This document shows positions 35,665-44,048 of a DNA stretch of 64,000 nucleotides, piece by piece. Positions within the stretch are counted from its first letter, which is position 1; each line of letters starts with the position of its first letter. A program made the translations under genes and the position numbers. The notes beneath the pieces were generated by a model. That model saw only the letters and a list, made by a program, of their open reading frames with translations. It did no database searches and was not told where the DNA came from. This DNA is from Pedosphaera parvula Ellin514 (GTDB lineage Bacteria > Verrucomicrobiota > Verrucomicrobiia > Limisphaerales > Pedosphaeraceae), in assembly GCF_000172555.1 (NCBI RefSeq), contig NZ_ABOX02000009.1, forward strand, positions 124,001 to 188,000. The letters are read 5' to 3'.

Positions 35665-36921
35665 TTACCAATACAGCCCACTATTTTTTAAATTCTCATC
35701 GTAATGGAAATTCCAGTGCCCACTCAATGTGATGCTTTTTGCAATGATGGCTCCACTGGAATCCGCGGTATTATTACCGCCACTGCCAGCCCGCAGGTCT
35801 GCATTGGGAGCATAAATGGTTCCCACAAAGGCGGCATAGCTGACCATATCGATGCTGGTGCAGGTAGTCATGCCGTAGATTTGGCAATTCTTTGCGTAGC
35901 CATTGGCATTGACGCCGCCCTGACCGTTAAGGTTGACGCTTACTGAGCTGCCGCTGTTGTCGCCTACGTAGATGACTACACCGGCGCCCGGGGCAATGAA
36001 GAGTCCGCCTGTGGTACCAGAGAAGTTGATCCCTGCTTTTGCCCATATTACAACATTTGGAGCGCTCACGACAACCTGTCCATTCAGCGGTTGGTTGAGT
36101 ACGTAGAGCTGATCAGCCTGATTGAAATTGAAAACGCTGATGATGTTAGAATAGGTGCTATAGCTTGGTGCTGGAAGGGCGGGGCCACTTGGTGCCACCA
36201 CAGGAGTAAAGGCGACGTTCATGTCGTACAACCAGGCATTAGTTTGAAAGCCGTTGCCGCCGCCAGCCTGAAAAGCCAGATCTCCAACGATACCATTCGC
36301 GCCAATTTGTGCGGTGGCGGTTGAACTGCCTGGACCGGTGTGCAATTTGCCGTAAATGGCCGCATTGCCCAGCATGGCAGAATCTGTCAACGATGAGTCG
36401 GTCCCGACATCTCCATGATCATTGCGTTTAAGGATGTCATAAACCAGATTGGTTCCCCATAGCGAATTCGTTGACCAACTGCTGTAAACACTGGAACTGG
36501 AATCAAAGCTGTCAATTACAATACCGTTTCCCATGAAGGTAATGTTCGAACCCGCCTGAATGGCCATGGAAAACATCGGAACATTGATGTGCGGCGTCTT
36601 GACGATGCGATGGAAGCTTTGCTTGGGTGACGCAATCACCACGGATCTAATCACTGTCCTGTTCGATATTGACCCTCGCACCGCCTGGGTGTCCACCCAA
36701 TCGACCAGATTGCTCGAACTCTGCACGAAATAGTCGAAATTTCTGTCGCTACAATTCGTGTACGAAATCCAGCAAAGGGGTTGTGAATTCGTTCGAACAA
36801 AGCGAGTGATGAAGGGCGCGTCCTCACCCCGGACAGAAAACCTCCCGCAGACCAACGTTACAACGACGCAAACCACCAACCACATGCCCGCCTTAAAGCA
36901 GGAAATCCACATTTTATTCAT
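35665..36921 (-). CDS. secreted protein carrying a PilX-type C-terminal domain, paralogue 2
   Basis: 418 residues, preceded by AAAGGAGCG immediately before the ATG. Signal peptide (MWLVVCVVVTLVCGRFSVRG), then an N-terminal module with CWISYTNCSDRNFDYFVQSS and NLVDW, then the shared domain (NGIVIDSFDSSSSVYSSW, KRNDHGDVGTDSS, AAIYGKLHTGPGSS, YVLNQPLNGQVVVSAPN, WAKAGINFSG, FVGTIYAPNADL, SGHWNFHYDENL). Strong similarity along the whole length to paralogue 1 and, in the C-terminal two thirds, to the minor pilin at 40280-41788. Co-transcribed with paralogue 1 by position. Function unknown; a surface or extracellular role linked to the pilus is a guess. Confidence 0.82.
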   Translation of the reverse strand: MNKMWISCFKAGMWLVVCVVVTLVCGRFSVRGEDAPFITRFVRTNSQPLCWISYTNCSDRNFDYFVQSSSNLVDWVDTQAVRGSISNRTVIRSVVIASPKQSFHRIVKTPHINVPMFSMAIQAGSNITFMGNGIVIDSFDSSSSVYSSWSTNSLWGTNLVYDILKRNDHGDVGTDSSLTDSAMLGNAAIYGKLHTGPGSSTATAQIGANGIVGDLAFQAGGGNGFQTNAWLYDMNVAFTPVVAPSGPALPAPSYSTYSNIISVFNFNQADQLYVLNQPLNGQVVVSAPNVVIWAKAGINFSGTTGGLFIAPGAGVVIYVGDNSGSSVSVNLNGQGGVNANGYAKNCQIYGMTTCTSIDMVSYAAFVGTIYAPNADLRAGSGGNNTADSSGAIIAKSITLSGHWNFHYDENLKNSGLYW

Positions 36922-36999
36922 CGCTCCTTTAATTTTCTTTTTTACTGAACCGAACCCGGTGCACCGAAGAACACTATATTGGTCGAACTGTTAGGGCCG

Positions 37000-37648
37000 T
37001 TATGGATAGTGCCATATGTTCGTGTTTCCCCCGAATAAATTTGTCGGGAACGTATTCGTCCCCGTGTAGTAATTCGTGCCGCCTGGGCTATAGCTGTCAA
37101 CTATCACGTTGCTTCCATTCATGTGGATGTTGTTTGTAGCCTCAATAAGAGCAAATAAAAAGCCATTGGTGTGAGGCACCTTGACCACACGATGGAAATA
37201 TTGGTTCCCTGGCTCGACCACAGAGCAAACCGCTGTTGTGTTCGTCGTCGCTCCCTGCACGGCTGGAGAACCTGCCCAGTCCACCAAATTGGTGGAGCTC
37301 TGCACTAAATAGTCAAAATTCGTATCGTTGCAGTTCGTATAAGAGATCAAGCAGATGGGGGGATTTGTTCGGACGATGCCAGTGATAAATGGCATGTCGT
37401 CTCCCCGGGCAGAAATCAGGAACGTCGAAAGTCCGAATGCCATTAGAAAAATGGCAACTGCGGCCACCCGCAAGGTTTCTCGTCCGCTGAAACGCAGTCC
37501 GGCAGACAAAATCAGATGGAACCGTCGCAAACCGTGACAACCACGGCGAAATCCTTCGATAATCAATGAGTGGGTCTTCCTCACAACGAGGCTTGTAGTC
37601 AGCAAGTCCTTTGCCAAATACCTGGGCAAAGCTTCAAACCCCTCCTTG
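37000..37648 (-). pseudogene. truncated third paralogue of the secreted PilX-domain proteins
   Basis: The reading frame encodes a signal-like segment (RVAAVAIFLMAFGLSTFLISARG), then DDMPFITGIVRTNPPICLISYTNCNDTNFDYLVQSS, which follows paralogue 2 almost residue for residue, then SNVIVDSYSPGGTNYY, and stops at 37000 after NLFGGNTNIWHYP. The whole C-terminal domain (about 250 residues) is missing. On the 5' side the open frame runs into the inverted-repeat element at 37649-37920, so the longer ORF (to 37896) is a chance extension. The gene has probably lost its 3' part by deletion, and its promoter or start by the element. Confidence 0.65.
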
Positions 37649-37920
37649 GAGCCTGTTTTAAAATTCTGGAGGGTGCTGCGGTTGGAGATTTTGGCTGCGG
37701 CAAGGCGGCGAGGCCGGAGCATCCCCGCAGCGGGCTGTGAAGGCCGAGCTAACGCCGGCCGCGGCCAAAAGCACCGCCGCCCGGAGGGTTTTCGCGCAAA
37801 AGGCCGTCTGGCGGCGTTGCTCCTCAGTCGAAGATCCACCAGGGATATTCTCCTTCGTCGCGCCTTGCCATACAGCCTTTTGCGCGAAAACAGCACCCTC
37901 CATAATTTTAAATCAGGCTC
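37649..37920. repeat. 272-bp element with 30-bp terminal inverted repeats
   Basis: The left end at 37649-37678 (GAGCCTGTTTTAAAATTCTG...) and the right end at 37891-37920 are inverted copies with 28 of 30 matches. A second internal pair is TTTTCGCGCAAAAGGCCGT (about 37789-37807) and its inverse next to the right end (37876-37890). The core is GC-rich and palindromic (AACGCCGGCCGCGGCC). No transposase. The general build and core words resemble the element at 19110-19377. No clear target duplication. Confidence 0.7.
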
Positions 37921-37978
37921 TTACAACAAAACGGAGTCCAGGTCTTACCCGAACTCCGTCTCAATTTTGAGAAATCGC

Positions 37979-38860
37979 TTACTTCGCAGTGCTATACCCG
38001 CGCACAAAACCGATGCACTGTGCCACGTCCGGGACGGAATGATCCCAATTATTCTCGTACTCGATATCAATCGGCCCCTCGAATTTCTGGTCCTTCAACT
38101 CATCCAGAATTCCTTTGATGTTGGAAACTCCGGTGCCATAAATCGCATCCGGCAATTGTTTGCCAATCTCGGTCCGTTCCTTCAGATGCAGGCTCACGAT
38201 GCGCCCCTTCAAAATCTTTATGCCTTCCAGCGGTGTCACTCCGGAGCTTGCCCAGTGCCCCGTATCCGCGCAGGCCCCAATGCGTGCATCACGATCCTTC
38301 ACGAGGCTCAACACATAATTCGGGTCCCAAATCTTATAGTTCGCATCATCAGGCCGCTTCTTATGTTCGTGAATGCCCACCTTGATGTCGTATTCCTTCA
38401 CCAACTTTTCAATCAGATCCAATTCGCCAACCGATTCCGTGGTGATACTGTACAAGCCCATTTCTTTGGCAAAATCAAAAATCTTCCGCCACTCCGCCTC
38501 GCCGCCCTTCGGATAAACCACTCCATAACTCACCGGGCGAATGTGATATTTGGCGAGTTGATCCTTCACCATCTTGATGGTTTCCGGTGACGCATTGTGA
38601 TCCCATTTCGCCTTCGGCTGCTCCGGCGACAGTTTTTGCCCCGGATAGAACTCAATGACCGTGCCACCGGCTTGCGCTGTCTTTTCGATTGCTTCCATGA
38701 CGCTGAATCGATTGAACGTATAAGCCTGGCAGCCCACGACAAAGTCGCCCACCTTGCAGGAAGCCGGAATCGGTTCCGCCAAAAGGGCAGGGCTGAAATT
38801 CAACGCAACCAGGGATGCCGCGCACGCCACTCCGCCGAGAAATCTGTTTTTCAATGACAT
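37979..38860 (-). CDS. exported sugar-phosphate isomerase/epimerase-like TIM barrel protein
   Basis: 293 residues from ATG 38860 (the frame is open further 5' but that part has no start context). Signal peptide (RFLGGVACAASLVALNFSPALLAEP). The xylose-isomerase-like AP-endonuclease-2 fold: GCQAYTFNRFSVMEAIEKTAQAG, VIEFYPG, SYGVVYP, KVGIHEHKKRP (metal/acid His-Glu-His), IGACADTGHWASSG and a final FEGPIDIEYENNWD with the Glu and Asp. Family members isomerise or epimerise sugars such as inosose or 3-keto-glucosides. The export signal is common for this family in Verrucomicrobia/Planctomycetes. It is 159 bp from the lipid kinase gene on the same strand. Substrate unknown. Confidence 0.87.
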   Translation of the reverse strand: MSLKNRFLGGVACAASLVALNFSPALLAEPIPASCKVGDFVVGCQAYTFNRFSVMEAIEKTAQAGGTVIEFYPGQKLSPEQPKAKWDHNASPETIKMVKDQLAKYHIRPVSYGVVYPKGGEAEWRKIFDFAKEMGLYSITTESVGELDLIEKLVKEYDIKVGIHEHKKRPDDANYKIWDPNYVLSLVKDRDARIGACADTGHWASSGVTPLEGIKILKGRIVSLHLKERTEIGKQLPDAIYGTGVSNIKGILDELKDQKFEGPIDIEYENNWDHSVPDVAQCIGFVRGYSTAK

Positions 38861-39019
38861 AATTGTTGTTTCATTATCTGACGTTCCGTCTGCAAAAGGA
38901 TTCAGTTGGTTCGCCTTTTTAGAACACAACCTCCCGCCCGAGACAACCATTATCCCAAAAAATCAACCGTCGCCTTCGATTGCTGCTACCATGACTCGAC
39001 ATCCTCGAAGCTGGAGCCC

Positions 39020-39958
39020 TCATCCCTTTCCCGGCACCACCACCCGCAACGCCTGCCGTTGAATCGACATCACCGCTGGCAAATGCCCAATATTATCACC
39101 ATCTACTTCCAGTGGAGTAGGGGAGGTGCTGGTGAGAGTAAGTGTATGAGCTTTGAACGATTTCGCCACGCTGGCTGGCAAAGCCTGTCCGGCCAAAAAC
39201 ATTCCACTACACCGTGCCAGGGTCAGCCAGTTCGCCCGCGGAAACACCACTACTTCCAATTGTCCATCCTGCAGGTCGGCCTCTGGAAAAACGCGGTATC
39301 TGCCGCCATAAAACCGGCCGTTGCCGACGAGTACCAACGCCCCGGTGGCTGAGGATGTTCCATTGGTCACCGTGATCTGGGCAGGTTTGCCTCGCAAGGC
39401 CATCATTCCCGCCCACACATAAGCCAGGGGTCCCAGCTTCTTCTTCAATTGCCAGTCTACCAACTCAATCGCCCGGGCATCCAGACCTGCGCCTGCCAAT
39501 TGTGCAAAATAACGGCTCTCGGAAGCGCCGCCTGCCCCGGCAAACTTCACCGCTGGCAAATCGATGGTGGTCTCTTGTCCCGCTTTGATGATTTCCCAGG
39601 CTTGGCTGATCTCCGTTGGTAAACCCAGCTCCTTCGCAAAGACATTTACCGTTCCCAGTGGAAACACACCCAGGCACGCACGCTTAAATCCGTCAGGCGC
39701 ATCCCCGATGCCGTTCAGCACTTCATTGACGGTCCCATCACCACCCGCCGCGACGATGATGTTAAAACCTTCCTGTACCGCTTCCGCCGCCAGTGTGCGT
39801 GCCGCCCCGGCGTGCGTGGTCTGCTTCAACGTGCACTCTGCCCCAATACGGTCCAGATTGCGACGAAACCGTCTCGCCTTGTCGCCTTTGGCAGTTGGGT
39901 TGAAAATGACACAGGTGCGCACAGGAGATATTTGCCGGATGACCGCTAAAAGAGTCAA
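39020..39958 (-). CDS. diacylglycerol kinase-family lipid kinase
   Basis: 312 residues, DAGK_cat fold (YegS/BmrU/DgkB type). N-terminal VIFNPTAKGDKARRF, the nucleotide loop GGDGTVNEVLNGI, and PLGTVNVFAKELGLP (in place of the common GT.NDFAR) are the family motifs. The C-terminal beta domain (LVGNGRFYGGRYRVFPEADLQDGQLEVVVF; EVDGD near the end) completes it. It transfers phosphate from ATP to a lipid hydroxyl, for example diacylglycerol or undecaprenol-like substrates. The start is a TTG at 39958; no ATG is available before the first strand and a GTG at 39922 is an alternative. Confidence 0.9.
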   Translation of the reverse strand: MTLLAVIRQISPVRTCVIFNPTAKGDKARRFRRNLDRIGAECTLKQTTHAGAARTLAAEAVQEGFNIIVAAGGDGTVNEVLNGIGDAPDGFKRACLGVFPLGTVNVFAKELGLPTEISQAWEIIKAGQETTIDLPAVKFAGAGGASESRYFAQLAGAGLDARAIELVDWQLKKKLGPLAYVWAGMMALRGKPAQITVTNGTSSATGALVLVGNGRFYGGRYRVFPEADLQDGQLEVVVFPRANWLTLARCSGMFLAGQALPASVAKSFKAHTLTLTSTSPTPLEVDGDNIGHLPAVMSIQRQALRVVVPGKG

Positions 39959-40279
39959 AGCTTAAAGCACTCGAACTCTGACTTCGCCGCCAAGCCTGAG
40001 TGGGTTCCAGGTGTTGATGAACCGTCCCGACGTATATTAGGTCCAAAGGACCGGCCTTATCTTAGCGAAGCCCAACGGGCTGGAAACCCGGCCAAATACC
40101 CCCCCCGCTTCGGCCCGCGATTTTAAACAACTCGAGGCAGCCAATCCGAAGCGGAATCAACCAGCGCTATCTGTGCATTCCCACCACCTTCTTCCTGACA
40201 ATATTTAGGATGGAGAGATGCCCTCGATAGGTACAAAAAAAAGGCGCTGCCCGCCGGGCAGCGCCTGAGTGATAAATCT
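39959..40279. other. 321-bp intergenic stretch with REP-like palindrome and terminator
   Basis: No ORF. Around 40050-40105 a GCCCAACGGGC / CCCGGCC palindromic segment followed by a run of C's looks like a REP-type repeat. The leftward terminator of the pilin operon lies at 40234-40266. Confidence 0.45.
40234..40266 (-). terminator. rho-independent terminator of the minor-pilin operon
   Basis: On the minus strand a perfect 10-bp stem GGCGCTGCCC/GGGCAGCGCC with a 3-nt loop is followed by eight or nine T's (A-run 40234-40242 on the plus strand). It is 13 bp downstream of the PilX-like gene's stop. Confidence 0.88.
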
Positions 40280-41788
40280 TTAATTGCCTGTGTAATTGAT
40301 CTCCCGCCAGTTTCTGGCAATCCACCCCCGCGCGGGGCCGCTGGTTGCCAGAGCTTCATCAAAATGGAAACTAAAGTGCCCATTGAACGTCGCGCTCTTT
40401 ACTATGATGGAGCCCATGACATCGTTGGGGTCTTTACCGCCACCGTTACCGGTCAGGTCTGCATACGGGGCATAAATGGTTCCCACAAAAGCGGCATTGC
40501 CGCTCATGGAAATGCTGGTGCAGGTGGCCAGGCCGTAAAGTTGACAATTTACCGCATAACCGTTCGCATTCATGCCGCCTTGACCGGTAAGGTTGCAAGG
40601 TACTGGACTGCCACTGTTGTCACCTACATAGATTTGCACACTGGCACCTGGGGCAATATAGAGACCATCCTGTCCTGAAAAGCTAATCCCTGCTTTAGCC
40701 CACAGGATTGTGTTCGGAGCGGTTACAACAACCGTTCCGCTCAGGGGTTGATTGAGTTGGTAGATTTGATCGGCGCTCGATAAACTATATGTATAGTTTG
40801 TTCCTAGATAACTGCCTGTTTTTGGTGTAGGAGGCGACCCAGTCGTTGGGACGGGTACGGGCGGGAAGGAGACGTTCATGTCATACGACCATGAGTTTGA
40901 TTGAAAGCCGGTACCGCCTTTGTTGATATAGTCAAGGCTTCCAACCGCGCCACCATTTCCGAGAGACGCCGTGGTGTTAGTGCTGCCTGGGCCGGTATGC
41001 AGTGTGCCATAGATATCGGCCTTGCCTAAATCGGCGGCATTTGCCAACGATGAGTCGGTCGCCACGTCTCCATGATCGCTCCGTTTGTTGGGGTTATAAA
41101 CCAAGTTCGTCCCCCAGGTGGCATTCGTCACCCAAGAGCTGAAAGCAATGTTCGTGGAGTTGTAGCTATCCACCAGGATACCCCCGTTCATAGTGATGTC
41201 GTTACTGGTGGATAGGGACCTGGTGAAAATAATATCAAGTTTGGTATCGACCTGAACCACCCGCGTAATTTTACCCGCTGACTGGCCACCACTCGACAGA
41301 CCGGCTGCGGCCACAAAAGGTTGCAACGGGAATGACAGCCCCACAAATTGGTTCGAGCCAAATATCCATGGAGTTGATGCAAAAGGCACAAAACCGGTGG
41401 CAGTGATCACCGGGTTTCCGCCAGTGATGTTGATTGCCACGTCATAACTGTACACGCCATAACCGTTGGTATAAATATCGCGATGGATGGACGTGATGTT
41501 GCTTGCCCACGGACTCCAGTTGTCGGAGGTAATCCCTGCCGTCCAGATCCACTTATCACCTTTGGGACTCGGATAGCATCTATTCATCAGAGACATCCCT
41601 TCTTCAATACCAGCTTCACTCACGGCAACGGAGGCGTTCCAAGCCTGCGATCTCGCCACGGAGGCAGTTTGGTACTGAACCAATGTTAGGTAACTTCCCA
41701 ACATGATTGCAGTAATGGCCACAACTGTCAGGGCGATAATGATCATACTGCCTCGATATGAGTTGTGTGAGGAGCGTATTATTTTCAT
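40280..41788 (-). CDS. PilX-like minor pilin with large C-terminal domain
   Basis: 502 residues from ATG 41788, 16 bp after the PilW-like stop. The N-terminal segment (SYRGSMIIIALTVVAITAIMLGSYLTLVQYQTASVARSQAWNAS as a whole is a PilX hydrophobic stem without a Phe/Glu+5 leader of the classic type) is followed by AVSEAGIEEGMSLMNRCYP, the PilX pattern. The second half (about 210-495) is the domain shared with the genes at 34399 and 35665: KRSDHGDVATDSS, ADIYGTLHTGPG, NTILWAKAGISFSG, FVGTIYAPYADL, GHFSFHFDEAL. Minor pilins prime type IV pili or type II secretion pseudopili. Confidence 0.85.
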   Translation of the reverse strand: MKIIRSSHNSYRGSMIIIALTVVAITAIMLGSYLTLVQYQTASVARSQAWNASVAVSEAGIEEGMSLMNRCYPSPKGDKWIWTAGITSDNWSPWASNITSIHRDIYTNGYGVYSYDVAINITGGNPVITATGFVPFASTPWIFGSNQFVGLSFPLQPFVAAAGLSSGGQSAGKITRVVQVDTKLDIIFTRSLSTSNDITMNGGILVDSYNSTNIAFSSWVTNATWGTNLVYNPNKRSDHGDVATDSSLANAADLGKADIYGTLHTGPGSTNTTASLGNGGAVGSLDYINKGGTGFQSNSWSYDMNVSFPPVPVPTTGSPPTPKTGSYLGTNYTYSLSSADQIYQLNQPLSGTVVVTAPNTILWAKAGISFSGQDGLYIAPGASVQIYVGDNSGSPVPCNLTGQGGMNANGYAVNCQLYGLATCTSISMSGNAAFVGTIYAPYADLTGNGGGKDPNDVMGSIIVKSATFNGHFSFHFDEALATSGPARGWIARNWREINYTGN

Positions 41789-41804
41789 ACTTATACGGGT
41801 TTTG

Positions 41805-42368
41805 TTAATTACGAAGGACAACCTTTGCAGTCTGGATACTCTCTGAATCGGTGATGCTCATGTAGTTGGTTTTCTTGCAAACCCAGTCCATGATAATCAC
41901 CTTGGTGTCATCAGCGCTTGATGCGGGGTTAAAAAGCATTGTGGTGTTGGGGAGGGGGGTTCTTTGAAAATAACTAAAATGAAAATACGAGCACCCCTTT
42001 AGAAGGACAGTGGTTGTCCCATTAGTACCAATGTATTCTAAGGTGTTGTTATTAGATCTAAAAGTCACCGTGTAGAAATGGTTTGCGGCATCAGGCAGTG
42101 TTTGCAAATCCACGCTTGTAGGACTGATGCTTGTGGCCTTGGCGACCTCACGGACGACACCTGTGACTTTATCCAACGCATTTCTACTTTGGCGGTCCAA
42201 CTCGGCGTAATTCGCCGTTGCATCAAGTGTGCGATTGCTGAAAATATAGGTGCTTGCAACTGCGGCCATGATAACCGCCCCGAGTCCGACTGAGATCATC
42301 ATTTCCACCAACGTCCAACCATTGCGGTTCTTCGCAATGGACTCTTTTGAGTGTCTGTTTAAATTCAT
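41805..42368 (-). CDS. PilW-like minor prepilin
   Basis: 187 residues. Prepilin leader of about 16 residues ending in Gly (SIAKNRNG) followed by WTLVEMMISVGLGAVIMAAVAS, with Glu+5 as required for assembly; Trp at +1 is unusual (Phe is normal). The globular part has a LDRQSRNALDKVTGVVREV helix typical of PilW/PulJ. It follows the PilV-like gene by 12 bp, in one operon. Confidence 0.87.
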   Translation of the reverse strand: MNLNRHSKESIAKNRNGWTLVEMMISVGLGAVIMAAVASTYIFSNRTLDATANYAELDRQSRNALDKVTGVVREVAKATSISPTSVDLQTLPDAANHFYTVTFRSNNNTLEYIGTNGTTTVLLKGCSYFHFSYFQRTPLPNTTMLFNPASSADDTKVIIMDWVCKKTNYMSITDSESIQTAKVVLRN

Positions 42369-42380
42369 TTTGGACGCTGG

Positions 42381-42872
42381 TTAATTGCCGTAAATAACGT
42401 AGTTTTGTAAACCCTTTTCACTGTAAACTGTCACCATGCTGCGAGAGTGGTCAACCCCTCCTGAAGACCAACCGACCGTGACTGTCACGAGCCGGCAGTT
42501 CGTAGTATATGAGGTGGCGAATGGAAAATTAGTTACTGTGATAGTGCCAGTATAAATAATTCCGTTTCCCTGGCTGTTGGTCGATTGGATGTTATTGGTT
42601 TCGAAAAAGTAGTTCGCGAAAGAGGTGTTGAGATAGCTGGGATCCGTCAATTGACCCCAGGTATAAAGCCGAAGACCTTCCAATTTATCCGTTATAATCT
42701 GGGTTGCGCGCAGATTTTCACGAGACATTTGAGTCACGCTCAGTCCCATGGTCAATCCAGCAAACAAGGAGGTAAATAAAACCAGCATGATCGCCATCCC
42801 CACCATTACCTCAATAAAGGTGAAGGCTGATCGGCTCGAGCGCGCTTTGTTGATCGGTTTAATCAAATTCAT
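42381..42872 (-). CDS. PilV-like minor prepilin
   Basis: 163 residues, first gene of the PilV-PilW-PilX-like operon. Leader ending SRSA followed by FTFIEVMVGMAIMLVLFTSLFAGL with Phe+1 and Glu+5. The leader residue at -1 is Ala instead of Gly, still accepted by some prepilin peptidases. The globular part has AT.IITDKLEGLRLYTW as in PilV/PulI-type proteins. No major pilin or assembly ATPase gene is nearby. Confidence 0.87.
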   Translation of the reverse strand: MNLIKPINKARSSRSAFTFIEVMVGMAIMLVLFTSLFAGLTMGLSVTQMSRENLRATQIITDKLEGLRLYTWGQLTDPSYLNTSFANYFFETNNIQSTNSQGNGIIYTGTITVTNFPFATSYTTNCRLVTVTVGWSSGGVDHSRSMVTVYSEKGLQNYVIYGN

Positions 42873-43111
42873 ATTCTACGTGGGCCAATGCCTGTTATAA
42901 CTTTCATTTGTGCTGAAACCGGCCCGGCAGTGAGACAGCAAGTCCTTTGCCAATCAGAACCAGATGGACTGTTGGGATGGAGATTTTTTTATCGAAGCAT
43001 GATTACACGTGAACTGCCTTCAAACGTGGACACTTTGTCCATTATTAAGACAGAGCTGAAACAGGGGCTGCTTGATAGTCTTGAACTTTGGTTCCGCTTC
43101 CTCTACATGAT

Positions 43112-44032
43112 ATGTCCCATATGAATCAGACTGAGCCCAAGCTGTCCAAAATTCCATTCATCATCGGAGACGCTATTCTGGTTGGTCTCGCCTATATTAT
43201 CTACCATCAGAGCACCCGTCCCATGACGGGTTGGCAGATGCTCTTCTTTGTTCTTTGCGGCGCCTTGGGCGCCTGGATCGCGGTGCTTCCCTTTCTGCTC
43301 GAATATCGCGCTGCGCTGAAATTGAGCGAAACCAACACACTCACCTCTGCGGTGTCACAGATCCAAAATGTAGAACAGTTGGCCGCTCAGATTGGTGCCG
43401 CCACTGCCCAATGGCAAAACGTCCAGGAACACTCGGCAAAAACGGTCAGCACCGCTGATGAAGTCGCTCAACGAATCGCCGCTGAAGCACAAGGTTTTAC
43501 TGAATTCCTGCAAAAGGCCAACGATGGCGAAAAGGCGCATCTGCGCCTGGAAGTGGAAAAACTCAAGCGTGCTGAAAGCGAGTGGCTGCAAATAATCATC
43601 CGCATGCTGGACCACACGTATGCCCTGCATCAAGCCGCGATTCGTTCCGCTCAATCTGGTTTGATCGAGCAACTCGGCAATTTTCAGAATGCCTGTCGCG
43701 ACGTTGCCCGGCGCACCGGCTTGGCTCCGTTCATCCCCAATGCCGGCGATCCCTTCGATCCTCAATTCCATCAATTGGCCGATACCAATGCGCAGCCTCA
43801 GCCTGACGCGAAAGTGGGCGAAGTCGTTGCCACCGGTTACAGCTTCCAGGGACAATTACTCCGTGCTGCCTTGGTTACGCTGCAAACCGAGATCCTCGAG
43901 AGAGTGGAGGAGTTCGTGGAGGCAGCCCCTGAAATCGCCGTGGAGGAGATGACGCAAGGAGGAGATCCTGCACCCATGCAAGTGAACGGCCAGTCCGTCC
44001 CTCCCAACCTCGAAGAACAGACGTTGCTCTGA
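43112..44032 (+). CDS. membrane protein with coiled coil and GrpE-like C-terminal domain
   Basis: 306 residues from ATG 43112 (ATG 43121 equally possible). Two TM helices at the N-terminus (IPFIIGDAILVGLAYIIYH and MLFFVLCGALGAWIAVLPFLL), then a coiled coil (about residues 75-165; EQLAAQIGAATAQWQNVQ, LRLEVEKLKRAESEWLQII), then VRMLDHTY...LIEQLGNFQNA and a final beta element, VGEVVATGYSFQGQLLRAALVTL. The latter resembles the beta-wing of GrpE (V..V...GY...GRVLRPA.V.V), the part that contacts DnaK's ATPase domain. Possible role: a membrane-tethered nucleotide-exchange factor or a protein built from one. It converges with addA, 16 bp apart. Confidence 0.72.
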   Translation: MSHMNQTEPKLSKIPFIIGDAILVGLAYIIYHQSTRPMTGWQMLFFVLCGALGAWIAVLPFLLEYRAALKLSETNTLTSAVSQIQNVEQLAAQIGAATAQWQNVQEHSAKTVSTADEVAQRIAAEAQGFTEFLQKANDGEKAHLRLEVEKLKRAESEWLQIIIRMLDHTYALHQAAIRSAQSGLIEQLGNFQNACRDVARRTGLAPFIPNAGDPFDPQFHQLADTNAQPQPDAKVGEVVATGYSFQGQLLRAALVTLQTEILERVEEFVEAAPEIAVEEMTQGGDPAPMQVNGQSVPPNLEEQTLL

Positions 44033-44048
44033 GGGGATTAGCCTGAAG

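Noticed and set aside
37649-37896. N-terminal 80 codons of the ORF that extends from the truncated secreted paralogue to 37896
   Set aside because: They are Arg/Pro-rich and lie inside the inverted-repeat element; the homology to the paralogues begins only after the element.
42888-43124. 78-codon ORF upstream of the GrpE-like gene
   Set aside because: No start context, no protein-like pattern and overlap with the real gene.
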